A stretch of DNA of 25,543 nucleotides, taken from positions 1 to 25,543 of the forward strand of contig CALZHQ010000064.1 of NCBI GenBank assembly GCA_945787295.1, given 5' to 3'. This stretch comes from an uncultured Desulfuromonadales bacterium (GTDB taxonomy: Bacteria; Desulfobacterota; Desulfuromonadia; Desulfuromonadales; Geopsychrobacteraceae). Of this stretch, positions 8,332 through 15,527 are shown piece by piece; the first letter of the stretch is position 1, and every line of letters starts with the position of its first letter. The translations under genes and the position numbers were made by a program. A model generated the notes under the pieces. That model was not told the DNA's origin. It was given only the letters and a program-made list of their open reading frames with translations, and searched no databases.

Positions 8332-9165
8332 ATGCTGGTTTGTCTGAATGGAACATTTATTCCACACGAAGATGCCCACCTTTCCATCCGGGATGGTAGC
8401 TTCCTGTTTGGCGACACCCTGTTTGAAACCCTGAAAGCCCAGGGTAAAAAAATCCTCTTACAGGATGAACATCTCGATCGGCTAGAACTTTCCGCAAAGC
8501 TTCTTAAATTTCCCTGCGATCGAAAGCAGATCGAAACCTCCCTGCAACAGCTCGCCAGCGCCCTGACCACACCCGCAAGCCGAATCCGCCTGACTCTCAG
8601 CCGCGGGAGTTTCCAGGGATCAACTCTGCCCCCGAAAGAAAACGGCTGGTTCTTGCTGACAGCCACTCCCATGAATGAGATCAGTGATGAAGAACGGGAA
8701 AAAGGCGCCACCTGCGTGATTGCTCCCAACAGCCGCGCCAATCCCCTCGACCACCTGCCACAGATGAAGCGGGGCAATTATGCTGACTGCCTTTACGCAG
8801 CAGATTATGCCCGTCAGAAAAATGCACGGGAAGCGCTGTTTGTCGATGCTGACGGTAACCTGCTCGAAGGAAGCACCAGCAACCTGTTCGCCATGCTCGA
8901 CAAGCGGCTGATCACCCCACCGGTCGGCAAATCGATCCTCGCTGGCATCATGCGTCGGCAAGTTATCGATGCGGCCAGCGAACTGGGGGTTCTGGTGACC
9001 GAGCGCCAGCTCAAATTGGACGATCTGAAAAATGCAAAAGAGGTCTTCATCTGCAACTCATTGATCAATATTCTGCCAGTCGCAACAATTGCTGGACAAC
9101 CGATCAATAGAGGGGAAAACTGGAAATCCATTTTGAAAACATTACAGATGCGGATAGAGACTTGA
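8332..9165 (+). CDS. pabC: Aminodeoxychorismate lyase (PabC), fold-type IV PLP enzyme
   Basis: PabC splits aminodeoxychorismate into p-aminobenzoate and pyruvate. The 277-residue protein has the class IV aminotransferase pattern: RDGSFLFGDTLFETL near residues 20-34, PLP lysine 146 in PQMKRGNY, and the cofactor phosphate-binding region around EGSTSNLFA. The ATG at 8332 was taken as start: it follows AGGAGG and gives the usual MLVCLNGTFI N terminus, whereas upstream in-frame codons lie inside pabB. It is translationally coupled to pabB. A D-alanine or branched-chain aminotransferase of the same fold is the main alternative; the neighbour argues against it. The -35 box of the next transcription unit overlaps its stop codon. 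Confidence 0.88.
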   Translation: MLVCLNGTFIPHEDAHLSIRDGSFLFGDTLFETLKAQGKKILLQDEHLDRLELSAKLLKFPCDRKQIETSLQQLASALTTPASRIRLTLSRGSFQGSTLPPKENGWFLLTATPMNEISDEEREKGATCVIAPNSRANPLDHLPQMKRGNYADCLYAADYARQKNAREALFVDADGNLLEGSTSNLFAMLDKRLITPPVGKSILAGIMRRQVIDAASELGVLVTERQLKLDDLKNAKEVFICNSLINILPVATIAGQPINRGENWKSILKTLQMRIET

Positions 9166-9189
9166 CAAACACGTCCGGATAAATATAAT
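9162..9189 (+). promoter_or_regulatory. Strong sigma70-type promoter before the tRNA-Leu
   Basis: TTGACA (9162-9167) and TATAAT (9184-9189) are both exact consensus hexamers with a 16-base spacer. The -35 box overlaps the pabC stop codon. Confidence 0.85.
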
Positions 9190-9201
9190 CGTCAGGCTCG
9201 T

Positions 9202-9276
9202 GCCGAAGTGGTGGAATTGGTAGACACGTCGGTCTCAAAAACCGATGCCCTCCGGGCGTGCCGGTTCGATTCCGGC
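9202..9276 (+). tRNA. tRNA-Leu(CAA) body lacking the 3' acceptor strand and CCA; probably defective
   Basis: The 5' acceptor strand GCCGAAG, the D arm, the anticodon arm (stem TCGGT/ACCGA, loop CTCAAAA, anticodon CAA), a long class II variable arm (GCCC/GGGC) and the T arm (GCCGG-TTCGATT-CCGGC) are all intact and leucine-like. After the T stem the expected CTTCGGC-A-CCA is absent: the next seven bases are AAAGAAA, which cannot pair with GCCGAAG. The sequence passes directly into the terminator hairpin, as if about 11 bases had been deleted. The rest of the unit, including a consensus promoter, looks maintained. It is either a recent pseudogene, a sequence error, or an RNA with another use. 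Confidence 0.8.
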
Positions 9277-9315
9277 AAAGAAAACAGCCTCCGATTCGTC
9301 GGGGGCTTTTTCTTT
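9277..9315 (+). terminator. Rho-independent terminator after the tRNA-Leu body
   Basis: A long hairpin begins on the first base after the T stem: AGCCTCCGA pairs with TCGGGGGCT around a TTCG loop, and the flanking AAAGAAAA/TTTTCTTT extends it with one bulged C. The T-rich right arm serves as the U-tract. Confidence 0.9.
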
Positions 9316-9348
9316 ATCCAAACAAACTAATATTGTGGAGCACCAACT

Positions 9349-9564
9349 ATGGATATCGACCTTAAGCAGTTGGACAGGCTGATACATCATCGCCCCGATA
9401 AAATTGAAAAAGCCGTGGCCGGAAGCGGCTATCTGCCCAGAACAGTTATCGGTGTCGGCACCTTTTTACTCGACAACCATGGCGACGTCGATCTGCTGAC
9501 GGCCAAGCAACAGGTCACTTTTGTTAAATTCCTGAAACCGCTCCTCGAAACAGACACAGATTGA
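9349..9564 (+). CDS. Small soluble hypothetical protein
   Basis: 71 residues, beginning MDIDLKQLDRLIHHRPDKIE. It is predicted soluble and mixed helix/strand, with no membrane segment, metal motif or recognised domain. GTGGAG lies about eight bases before the ATG. It ends 12 bases before metC on the same strand, so the two are probably co-transcribed, either from readthrough of the tRNA-Leu unit or from a promoter not recognised here. Codon use resembles its neighbours, which supports a real gene. Confidence 0.65.
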   Translation: MDIDLKQLDRLIHHRPDKIEKAVAGSGYLPRTVIGVGTFLLDNHGDVDLLTAKQQVTFVKFLKPLLETDTD

Positions 9565-9576
9565 AAAGGCAGGCGC

Positions 9577-10743
9577 ATGAAAGATAAAGCGACCGAAATA
9601 ATCGGCAGCGGCTATAGCGGCGACAGCAGCAAGCTGGGACGGTACCACTCAATCAATCCGCCGATCTATCACGCTTCGACAGTGCTGTTCGAGAACTATG
9701 CGGAACTCAAATCGGCCGGGCAGGGACAGTACGACGGCTTCACCTATGGCACTGACGGCAGCCCCACGCAGGCAGCTTTTGAACAAGCGATGACCGAGCT
9801 CGAAGGCGGCTACTTCACCCGCGCCTTCCCTTCAGGATTGTTGGCCATCACCAGCACCCTGCAGGCCTTTTTGCAGAGCGGTGACCACCTGTTGATCTGC
9901 AACAGCGTCTACGGCCCAGTACGCCGGTTCGCTAGCAATGTACTGAAAAAGTTCGGCGTCAAGGTTTCCTACTTTCCGGCCGATATCGGCGCCGACATAG
10001 ATGAGCATATAACCCCGCAGACCCGGCTGATCCTGCTCGAGTCGCCCGGCTCCAACACCTTTGAAATTCAGGACGTCCCGGCGGTAGTCGAGGTGGCGAA
10101 GCAGCACAACGTCATCACTGCCATCGACAACACCTGGGCGACGCCGCTGTTTTTCCAACCATTTGAGCACGGTGTCGATGTTTCGATCCACTCGGTCACC
10201 AAGTACATTTCTGGCCATTCCGATCTGCTGCTCGGCAGTTCCACTGTCTCCGAAGCCTGCTATGAGCGCTTCCACCGCCTGTGTCGGTCACTGGAGATCT
10301 TTGCCCCACAGGATGCCTGTTACCTGGCACTGCGTGGGCTGAAGACCCTGAAAGTACGCCTGCAGCAACATGAAACCGCCGCCCTCGAGCTGGCGATGTG
10401 GCTGCAGACCGAAGCGGCCGTCGAAACGGTTCTGCACCCCGCCCTGCCCAGCCATCCGGAACATGCTATCTGGCAGCGCGATTTTTCCGGTGCCTCGGGG
10501 ATTTTCTCCCTCGTCTTAAAGCCGGACTATGATGAAGCGGCAGTGGCACGCTTTGTCGACAGTCTTGAACTGTTCGGCATCGGTTACAGCTGGGGTGGGT
10601 TCAAAAGTTTGGTGACGGCCGGCAAGTTCGCCCAGTCTGAAATCTCCCGCTATCATGATCGCTGGATGATCCGCCTGAATGTCGGACTCGAAGACGTGAC
10701 TGATTTAAAGGCCGATGTGCAGCAGGCTTTGGCGAAGCTGTAA
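9577..10743 (+). CDS. metC: Cystathionine beta-lyase MetC
   Basis: A PLP-dependent Cys/Met metabolism enzyme of 388 residues that splits cystathionine to homocysteine, pyruvate and ammonia in methionine synthesis. Visible features: YGTDGSPTQAAFE near 57-69, the ESPGSNTFE loop near 155-163, AIDNTWATPLFFQP near 182-195, and PLP lysine 209 in SVTKYISGHSD. The C-terminal IGYSWGGFKSL region matches MetC rather than MetB or methionine gamma-lyase. The length is usual. GGCAGGC precedes the ATG. It follows the small hypothetical gene closely; after it the dense core gene order stops. Confidence 0.92.
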   Translation: MKDKATEIIGSGYSGDSSKLGRYHSINPPIYHASTVLFENYAELKSAGQGQYDGFTYGTDGSPTQAAFEQAMTELEGGYFTRAFPSGLLAITSTLQAFLQSGDHLLICNSVYGPVRRFASNVLKKFGVKVSYFPADIGADIDEHITPQTRLILLESPGSNTFEIQDVPAVVEVAKQHNVITAIDNTWATPLFFQPFEHGVDVSIHSVTKYISGHSDLLLGSSTVSEACYERFHRLCRSLEIFAPQDACYLALRGLKTLKVRLQQHETAALELAMWLQTEAAVETVLHPALPSHPEHAIWQRDFSGASGIFSLVLKPDYDEAAVARFVDSLELFGIGYSWGGFKSLVTAGKFAQSEISRYHDRWMIRLNVGLEDVTDLKADVQQALAKL

Positions 10744-11043
10744 TGTGTAGTAAATCAGACTTGATCTGACAGACTCAGTAAGGAAATCCAATACTTGCTA
10801 TGTGTCTTCCAGCAGCTAATCGACAATTGATTGCCTCTCAAAAGTCCTTGAATATCTGCGATGCCCTGTTTTTACCGTGGGTGTTGCCGGAGGGCAGTGG
10901 CAGAGTAAGTCATTGGTTGTGACAGGGCAGAGGTGAAAAAGAGGAAATAAATTCCCAAAGTAGGGATCTAACGGGTTTATGCGGTAATATGGTAATTGAA
11001 AACTTTAGAAAATCTAAAACTAACAGGTAGATAGGAAGTGAAA
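10744..11043 (+). other. 300-base non-coding stretch after metC
   Basis: No coding region is credible on either strand. TGCCCTGT (10862-10869) and ACAGGGCA (10922-10929) form an 8-bp inverted repeat around 52 bases that contain a further TGCC/GGGCA pairing, so a small structured RNA is possible but unproven. Base composition turns AT-rich toward the right end. Confidence 0.4.
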
Positions 11044-11066
11044 TACGATTTCCGCCACCTCCACCA
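11044..11066 (+). other. Fragment resembling the 3' end of a tRNA or tmRNA (possible att remnant)
   Basis: TACGATT looks like a T loop (normally TTCGATT). TCCGC fits a T-stem 3' strand, CACCTCC fits an acceptor strand, and A-CCA ends it. The 5' half of a T stem is not present upstream, so only the terminal 23 bases resemble a tRNA or tmRNA. Fragments running from the T loop to CCA are typical of integrase att duplications. Confidence 0.4.
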
Positions 11067-11115
11067 ATAATGCAAAAGGATGTTCCATATAGGGAACGTC
11101 CTTTTGCATTATTGG
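11064..11115. terminator. 23-bp inverted repeat, probable bidirectional terminator
   Basis: CCAATAATGCAAAAGGA-TGTTCC (11064-11086) pairs with 11093-11115 around a six-base loop, with one G-U pair and otherwise perfect. Its left arm begins within the CCA end of the tRNA-like fragment, as a native tRNA terminator would. The right arm has TTTT inside it but no free T-run after it. Confidence 0.5.
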
Positions 11116-11202
11116 ATTATGATATTGTTTTGAAGTCTTAATTCCTTCACAGCTACTATATAGGTCTCAATCTTATAAAGAACATTTTATTGGAGTTCTT
11201 CT

Positions 11203-11694
11203 ATGCGAATCCTCTTAATTTTGTGGAGTGTTGCTTTAATTGGCTGTGTCACTGCCAAGTCAGTACCTACTACTAATCTTGAGCAGGTTCGCGAAACGGA
11301 AGAGTTGATCCGTTTCAGCCTGACAGGTCGTATTCTGGACAGTCTGAAGCAACGTAATCAAGATCGTTTCAGCTCCCTGCTGACCGCCAACGGGTTGACA
11401 GCAGAAAAGGCAGAGCAAACGTTGAATGAAGTATTTACAGAGACAGCTACGATAGAAGAGCAGCGTTTGCTTGACGCTCTTGTGCCGATCTATAGACGCT
11501 ACTATACGGCTGAAGAAATCCATCAACTGCTTTCTTTCTACAAGACAGAGGTTGCGCGAAAATCTCTCAAAGTCAGTGGGCAGATTGCAGCGGACGGGCA
11601 GAAGTATATTCGGCTGTGGCATGATCATTTTGAAGGCCAGCTTCTGGAGCGGATCGATAAAAGGCTGGCTGAAGAAGGGATTTCTCTCGACTAG
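11203..11694 (+). CDS. DUF2059-type lipoprotein
   Basis: 163 residues. The N terminus MRILLILWSVALIGC is a lipoprotein signal with lipobox LIGC and the lipidated cysteine at position 15, so the mature protein is membrane-anchored outside the cytoplasm. The C-terminal half, LVPIYRRYYTAEEIHQLLSF then YKTEVARKSL, matches the helical DUF2059 pattern, whose function is unknown. TGGAGT lies eight bases before the ATG. It stands alone, converging on the next gene with four bases between their ends. Codon use is more AT-rich than metC. Confidence 0.75.
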   Translation: MRILLILWSVALIGCVTAKSVPTTNLEQVRETEELIRFSLTGRILDSLKQRNQDRFSSLLTANGLTAEKAEQTLNEVFTETATIEEQRLLDALVPIYRRYYTAEEIHQLLSFYKTEVARKSLKVSGQIAADGQKYIRLWHDHFEGQLLERIDKRLAEEGISLD

Positions 11695-11698
11695 GGAG

Positions 11699-12040
11699 TT
11701 ACTGGTGACAAATAATCGTCCACAGATTACATAAGGCATCCTGCGAACTTTTAGAGAGGGAATAATCAAACCCTATTTGTCCGGATGAGGTAGGTAAGAA
11801 GACATAAAGTGTTTGATCTGAAACAAAGCCATTCATTCTAATCTTGTACTTAAATTGTTCCTCAAGACTCGTGACTTTCCCTTTAAAGACAAACTCGGGA
11901 ATCAGCCCAACATATCCATATTTTTTATGACGAAGGATCTCCCCCTGTAATAGTTGAATATAATTAATTGCAAGGACTACATGAAGGTAATCTTTTACTG
12001 GTAACAATTTAAGTACACATAGGTATGCTGACAAAACCAT
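11699..12040 (-). CDS. Hypothetical protein of about 110 residues
   Basis: No family is recognised. The sequence has hydrophobic and beta-rich stretches (GYVGLIPEFVFKGKVTSL, TLYVFLPTSSGQIGFDYSL) but no clear signal peptide or membrane helix. The ATG at 12040 directly abuts AGAAGG, which is too close. A TTG two codons later (12034) has better spacing and may be the true start. An in-frame stop lies about 34 bases upstream, so the gene is not simply longer. It could be a remnant of a larger gene. Reality is uncertain. Confidence 0.4.
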   Translation of the reverse strand: MVLSAYLCVLKLLPVKDYLHVVLAINYIQLLQGEILRHKKYGYVGLIPEFVFKGKVTSLEEQFKYKIRMNGFVSDQTLYVFLPTSSGQIGFDYSLSKSSQDALCNLWTIICHQ

Positions 12041-12187
12041 CCTTCTGTGAGGGGGGACGGAAAACTACGGGTCTTTGTTGGACAAAAAGATGACCGAGCG
12101 ACCGAAGGGCACTGATCCTGTGTCAAATCTTGTGAGTTGCGGTTGTGGGAGTTTTGTATTTGACCCTCAGAAAATCTGATAGTGCCA

Positions 12188-13459
12188 CTAGCTTACTAAA
12201 GGCAGATCCTCCCAGCGAGTCGTGTAGGCTGGTGAAAGGTTCGCTCGCTTCATGAACCAGTCTTCTTTGGGGCGCTGCCCTCCGAACCATATCTTTCCTC
12301 GATCCCCTTGATTGATCTTATCGACAACCGACATCAGGCCATCGTGGCTGGTTTGGGTCGCTGGTTCGGAAAATAGATCTAATTGAACCTTATCTTTGTG
12401 GCAGAAGTCTCCAAGCAGCACCCCGGCTTTTGCGTATCGATAGCCCTCTTTCCAAATAGAATCGAACAGATCGGTTGCGGCTTTGAGGATGGTCCTGGTG
12501 TCAGAAGCGGGATTGGAAAGTTTGGCAGTTGCTGAATTTGAATAACTGGGATCGCTGGCGTTGAACATGCTGGTGCGGATGGAGACGTTCACGACGCTAC
12601 AGACCTGTCCTTCGCCTCTGAGCCGCTCTGCGGCTCTCGCGGCAAATTCGCAGATGGTTTCACGCAGCGGGTCGTATTCAGTCATCCGTTCGGCAAACGA
12701 TCTGGAGCACATGAGCTGCTGCTTGGGAGTCGGTCCATTTTCTGCCGAGAAACGGACGCAGCCGTTTAGTTCCTCGATGGCCTTCACCATGCCTATCGAG
12801 AAAAGTCTTTGCGCCCTGTCCTTATTCATCTGCGACAACTGGAGTACAGTTTTCATGCCGATTCCCTTCAGCTTCTCGGCACTCTTGCGACCGACCCCCC
12901 AGACCTCACCAACAGGCGTGATGTCCATCAATCGCCGTTGTCGCTCCGGGTCAGTCAGATCGACAACGCCGATTGTCCCCGCATATTTCTTAGCCGCATA
13001 GTTTGCGAGCTTTGCCAGGGTTTTAGTCGGGGCGATGCCGACACAGACCGGAACCCCGACATGCTGTCCGACAGTCTGTCGTATCTTCTGGCCGTATCCT
13101 TCCAGCGAGCCCATGAGCTTAAAGCCGCTCAGATTCAAAAATGCCTCGTCTATCGAGTAGACCTCGATCTGCGGGGCGAGTGATTCAAGGGTCGCCATGA
13201 CCCGTGATGAAATATCTCCATAGAGGGCGTAATTGGAAGAAAAAACCCTGATGTTGTGCTGCTTGATCAGTTGTTCGATCTTGAACGCCGGGACCGCCAT
13301 CTTAATTCCCAGAGCTTTGCTCTCAGGACTCCTGGCGACAACACAGCCATCGTTATTGGAGAGAACGACGATCGGGACGTTTATTAACGAGGGATTGAAT
13401 AATCGTTCACAACTTGCGTAAAAGTTGTTGCAGTCAACTAGGGCAAAAACTGAGTTCAT
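12188..13459 (-). CDS. umuC: DNA polymerase V catalytic subunit UmuC (Y-family)
   Basis: UmuC with UmuD' copies past DNA lesions in the SOS response. The 423-residue protein is full length: catalytic Asp9 in VDCNNFYASCE, Asp104-Glu105 in YSIDEAFL, the helix-hairpin-helix region VWGVGRKSAEKLKGIG near 186-201, and a sliding-clamp binding motif QLDLF at 359-363. Its ATG overlaps the umuD stop by four bases, so the two are translationally coupled. Plasmids and islands often carry umuDC, consistent with the accessory surroundings, but chromosomal copies are also common. Confidence 0.95.
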   Translation of the reverse strand: MNSVFALVDCNNFYASCERLFNPSLINVPIVVLSNNDGCVVARSPESKALGIKMAVPAFKIEQLIKQHNIRVFSSNYALYGDISSRVMATLESLAPQIEVYSIDEAFLNLSGFKLMGSLEGYGQKIRQTVGQHVGVPVCVGIAPTKTLAKLANYAAKKYAGTIGVVDLTDPERQRRLMDITPVGEVWGVGRKSAEKLKGIGMKTVLQLSQMNKDRAQRLFSIGMVKAIEELNGCVRFSAENGPTPKQQLMCSRSFAERMTEYDPLRETICEFAARAAERLRGEGQVCSVVNVSIRTSMFNASDPSYSNSATAKLSNPASDTRTILKAATDLFDSIWKEGYRYAKAGVLLGDFCHKDKVQLDLFSEPATQTSHDGLMSVVDKINQGDRGKIWFGGQRPKEDWFMKRANLSPAYTTRWEDLPLVS

Positions 13460-13884
13460 AGATTTTGTAGTGAGTGGACGACGGTTGTCGCTACGCCGAA
13501 TATTTCAATATCTGTTTCTTCGGGGATCTCGACGGGGGAGTACTTATTGTTCATCGGAACCAAGCGCAACTTGGGCTTTGTTTCGAGCTTCTTGACCGTC
13601 AGCTCACTGTTTAGGGCGGCAATGACGATATCTCCATGCTTGGCGGTGAGGGAGCGATCCACGACGATCACATCACCGGGAAAGATTCCCGCTTCAATCA
13701 TAGAATCCCCTTGTGCACGGACGAAATATGTCGCAGCGGGGTGCTTTACGCAGAGGTCGTTTAAATCAAGGCGGGATTCACAGTAATCAGTGGCGGGGCT
13801 GGGGAACCCCGCAGCGACCGATTCGGTGAACATTGGCATCTTGGCGTCATTTTTTTTGTTTTTTTGTTGCTGCTTATCGGCCAC
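13456..13884 (-). CDS. umuD: UmuD, self-cleaving subunit of DNA polymerase V
   Basis: The 142-residue protein is a LexA-type S24 peptidase that cleaves itself with RecA to form UmuD'. Seen: cleavage site Ala25-Gly26 in VAAGFPSP, nucleophile Ser61 in GDSM, and general base Lys98 in LTVKKL, with the same 37-residue spacing as E. coli Ser60/Lys97. The GTG at 13884 is preferred to the in-frame GTG at 13893, because AAGGAG abuts the latter but lies eight bases before the former. The ribosome site is one arm of a small hairpin (ACTCC, A-rich loop, GGAGT). A -10-like TATACT lies at 13912-13907. No standard LexA box was recognised upstream. Confidence 0.93.
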   Translation of the reverse strand: MADKQQQKNKKNDAKMPMFTESVAAGFPSPATDYCESRLDLNDLCVKHPAATYFVRAQGDSMIEAGIFPGDVIVVDRSLTAKHGDIVIAALNSELTVKKLETKPKLRLVPMNNKYSPVEIPEETDIEIFGVATTVVHSLQNL

Positions 13885-14127
13885 TGAAGTCACTCCTTTT
13901 TTTGGGAGTATAACTCAGTACATGATTATTCGTATTCTGTAATTTAAATCGTTTTGAATCGCTGCTGGGTGTGTAGATTTTTTCAGTCTTAAATATAGTG
14001 AATTGTTGAGCAGACCATTATAATGTACGATTCATGAAATGAACAATAGCTCGCGGTTAAAATTTAAGTTTCAAAATCACTCTCGCGAGAAACTTTTGAT
14101 TGGCTTGTCCCAAGGAGTTGATTGGCC

Positions 14128-14715
14128 ATGAAATCTAGAGGCTTATTGATAGGACTGCTTTTTTTGGTCTTTTTATTACTGGTAGGTTGCTCCAGTAAGC
14201 GGTCATATAGTGACACCAGACCTAAATTAAAGCTTTTTTTGTGCGAACAATTTCCTATGGATCTTCGCACATATCCAGAGCTAGATCGGCTGATCGTAAC
14301 TCATTTTGACTACGAAATAGTAAGGATGGGCGGTGGATATGATCAGCTAGTGGCTCAGACAGATTATGAAAAATGGCGTAAGCTCCCTTATTGGAATAAG
14401 GCCATTTCCTTTGAAGATTATCTTATGCTAAGGGATAACGGTCTCAGGTTGCGCAAACAAGACATTAAAGTGATAGAAAAGTATGATTTGCAGCAAACTC
14501 CGATGATAATTTCTTTTGACTATAAGGGCCAAGAAACTGGTCGCTTTACAAAGATGAGAAGTGATGAAATTAGCATTAGAGTGAATGCTAGCTTTGCAAA
14601 AGGTAAAAAATCCGTGAAGGGAACAAATAAAGATCTTGAGCCCGTCTGGGAACTTTCAAACGATGTAGACAGACAGGTCCTTTACTCTTGGCTCTCAAAC
14701 ATAGTCATTCAATAG
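14128..14715 (+). CDS. Orphan lipoprotein, unknown function
   Basis: 195 residues from the ATG at 14128, ten bases after AAGGAG; an in-frame TTG at 14122 is too close to that site. The N terminus is a basic, strongly hydrophobic signal with lipobox LVGC followed by SS, so it is a predicted lipoprotein. The mature part is charged and rich in Tyr, Lys and Arg, with no recognised domain. Codon use is markedly more AT-rich than the core genes of the window, suggesting acquisition. It is divergent from umuD across 243 AT-rich bases, with a -10-like TATAAT at 14019-14024. Confidence 0.65.
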   Translation: MKSRGLLIGLLFLVFLLLVGCSSKRSYSDTRPKLKLFLCEQFPMDLRTYPELDRLIVTHFDYEIVRMGGGYDQLVAQTDYEKWRKLPYWNKAISFEDYLMLRDNGLRLRKQDIKVIEKYDLQQTPMIISFDYKGQETGRFTKMRSDEISIRVNASFAKGKKSVKGTNKDLEPVWELSNDVDRQVLYSWLSNIVIQ

Positions 14716-14716
14716 C

Positions 14717-14746
14717 ATGCAGCATCTTCTTCCACGAATGCTGCAT
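14717..14746 (+). terminator. Hairpin just after the orphan lipoprotein gene
   Basis: ATGCAGCAT and ATGCTGCAT are perfect 9-bp arms around a 12-base loop, beginning one base after the stop codon. There is no proper T-run, so it may act as an mRNA-end stabiliser rather than an intrinsic terminator. Confidence 0.4.
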
Positions 14747-15043
14747 ATTCAGGCACAAAGTGCCGATTCGGGTATGAGAGGAACTTAGCAAGCAGTCCCC
14801 TATAGCCTTTTTTCGGCTTTTGATATTGAGTCTCAATTCTTGTTACATGTGAAAAATCCACCATCTAACTATTCGAGAGTTTTTACCCTTTTATAAGATC
14901 TAACATTTGACAATCTCCCAAAGAATAGATGGATAGGGATCTCCTCTCTACAACCCAGGCAATGCATCGCATTTATCACATTTTTATCAACTGTTATACT
15001 AAAGGCAAAGGACTCCGATTAACCAGATCTCAGGGGGCAACAG
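14747..15043 (+). other. Non-coding stretch upstream of hspQ
   Basis: It holds two more small hairpins: GGCAC-AAA-GTGCC at 14752-14764, and AGCC-loop-GGCT followed by TTTT near 14807-14821. An extended -10 (TGTTATACT, TATACT at 14995-15000) lies about 45 bases before hspQ, with a poor -35 (TTTATC). No sigma32 heat-shock promoter was recognised. Confidence 0.4.
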
Positions 15044-15373
15044 ATGGGAACTGTAACGAATATTATCAGGGTAAAATTCTCCGTTGGCGAATTGGTTCAC
15101 CATCGGCTTTTCGACTATCGTGGGGTAATTGTAGATGTTGATCGAGATTTCCAAGGAACAGAAGAGTGGTACGAAACAGTCGCTAAGTCTCGTCCCCCGA
15201 AAAACAAGCCTTGGTACCATGTGTTAGTCCATGAAGAAGCGCACTCCACGTATGTGGCTGAACGGAATTTGGAGTCTGATGATAGCGAAGAACCCATCAG
15301 TCATCCTCTGGTAGAATATTTCTTTTCCAAATTCGAGAATGGAAAGTATTTTCGCAAGGAGACGGTTAGCTAG
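15044..15373 (+). CDS. hspQ: Heat shock protein HspQ (YccV-like hemimethylated-DNA-binding fold)
   Basis: 109 residues. The sequence matches the HspQ family over FSVGELVHHRLFDYRGVI and VDVDRDFQGTEEWY, and over SRPPKNKPWYHVLV and HSTYVAERNL. In enterobacteria HspQ influences degradation of mutant DnaA and acts as a Lon specificity factor; that is family knowledge, not visible here. Length is usual, with a slightly extended C terminus. A G-rich GGGGG site precedes the ATG. It is a single gene converging on the esterase through a shared terminator. Confidence 0.88.
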   Translation: MGTVTNIIRVKFSVGELVHHRLFDYRGVIVDVDRDFQGTEEWYETVAKSRPPKNKPWYHVLVHEEAHSTYVAERNLESDDSEEPISHPLVEYFFSKFENGKYFRKETVS

Positions 15374-15451
15374 TTTGTTGATATACCAGGGTAATTAACT
15401 AGTGGATCGCCACTAGTGAAATAGACATTTTTCAGGTTTCAAAAAAAGTAG

Positions 15452-15490
15452 AAATAAACACCCCGCCGGAGATCGACGGGGTGTTTATTT
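15452..15490. terminator. Bidirectional Rho-independent terminator between hspQ and the esterase
   Basis: AAATAAACACCCCG and its exact complement form a 14-bp stem around an 11-base loop. T-rich tails occur on both strands (TTTATTT), so it can stop both convergent transcripts. Confidence 0.92.
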
Positions 15491-15527
15491 CAGTGTTGCG
15501 GTGCGATGACGTCTTGGCCAGGGAGTC

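Noticed and set aside
9202..11066. Idea that the tRNA-like 3' fragment at 11044 is the displaced end of the broken tRNA-Leu
   Set aside because: The acceptor strand CACCTCC cannot pair with the tRNA-Leu 5' strand GCCGAAG; CTTCGGC would be needed.
14929..15141. 70-residue frame overlapping the hspQ start
   Set aside because: Out of frame with hspQ, no ribosome site, composition not protein-like.
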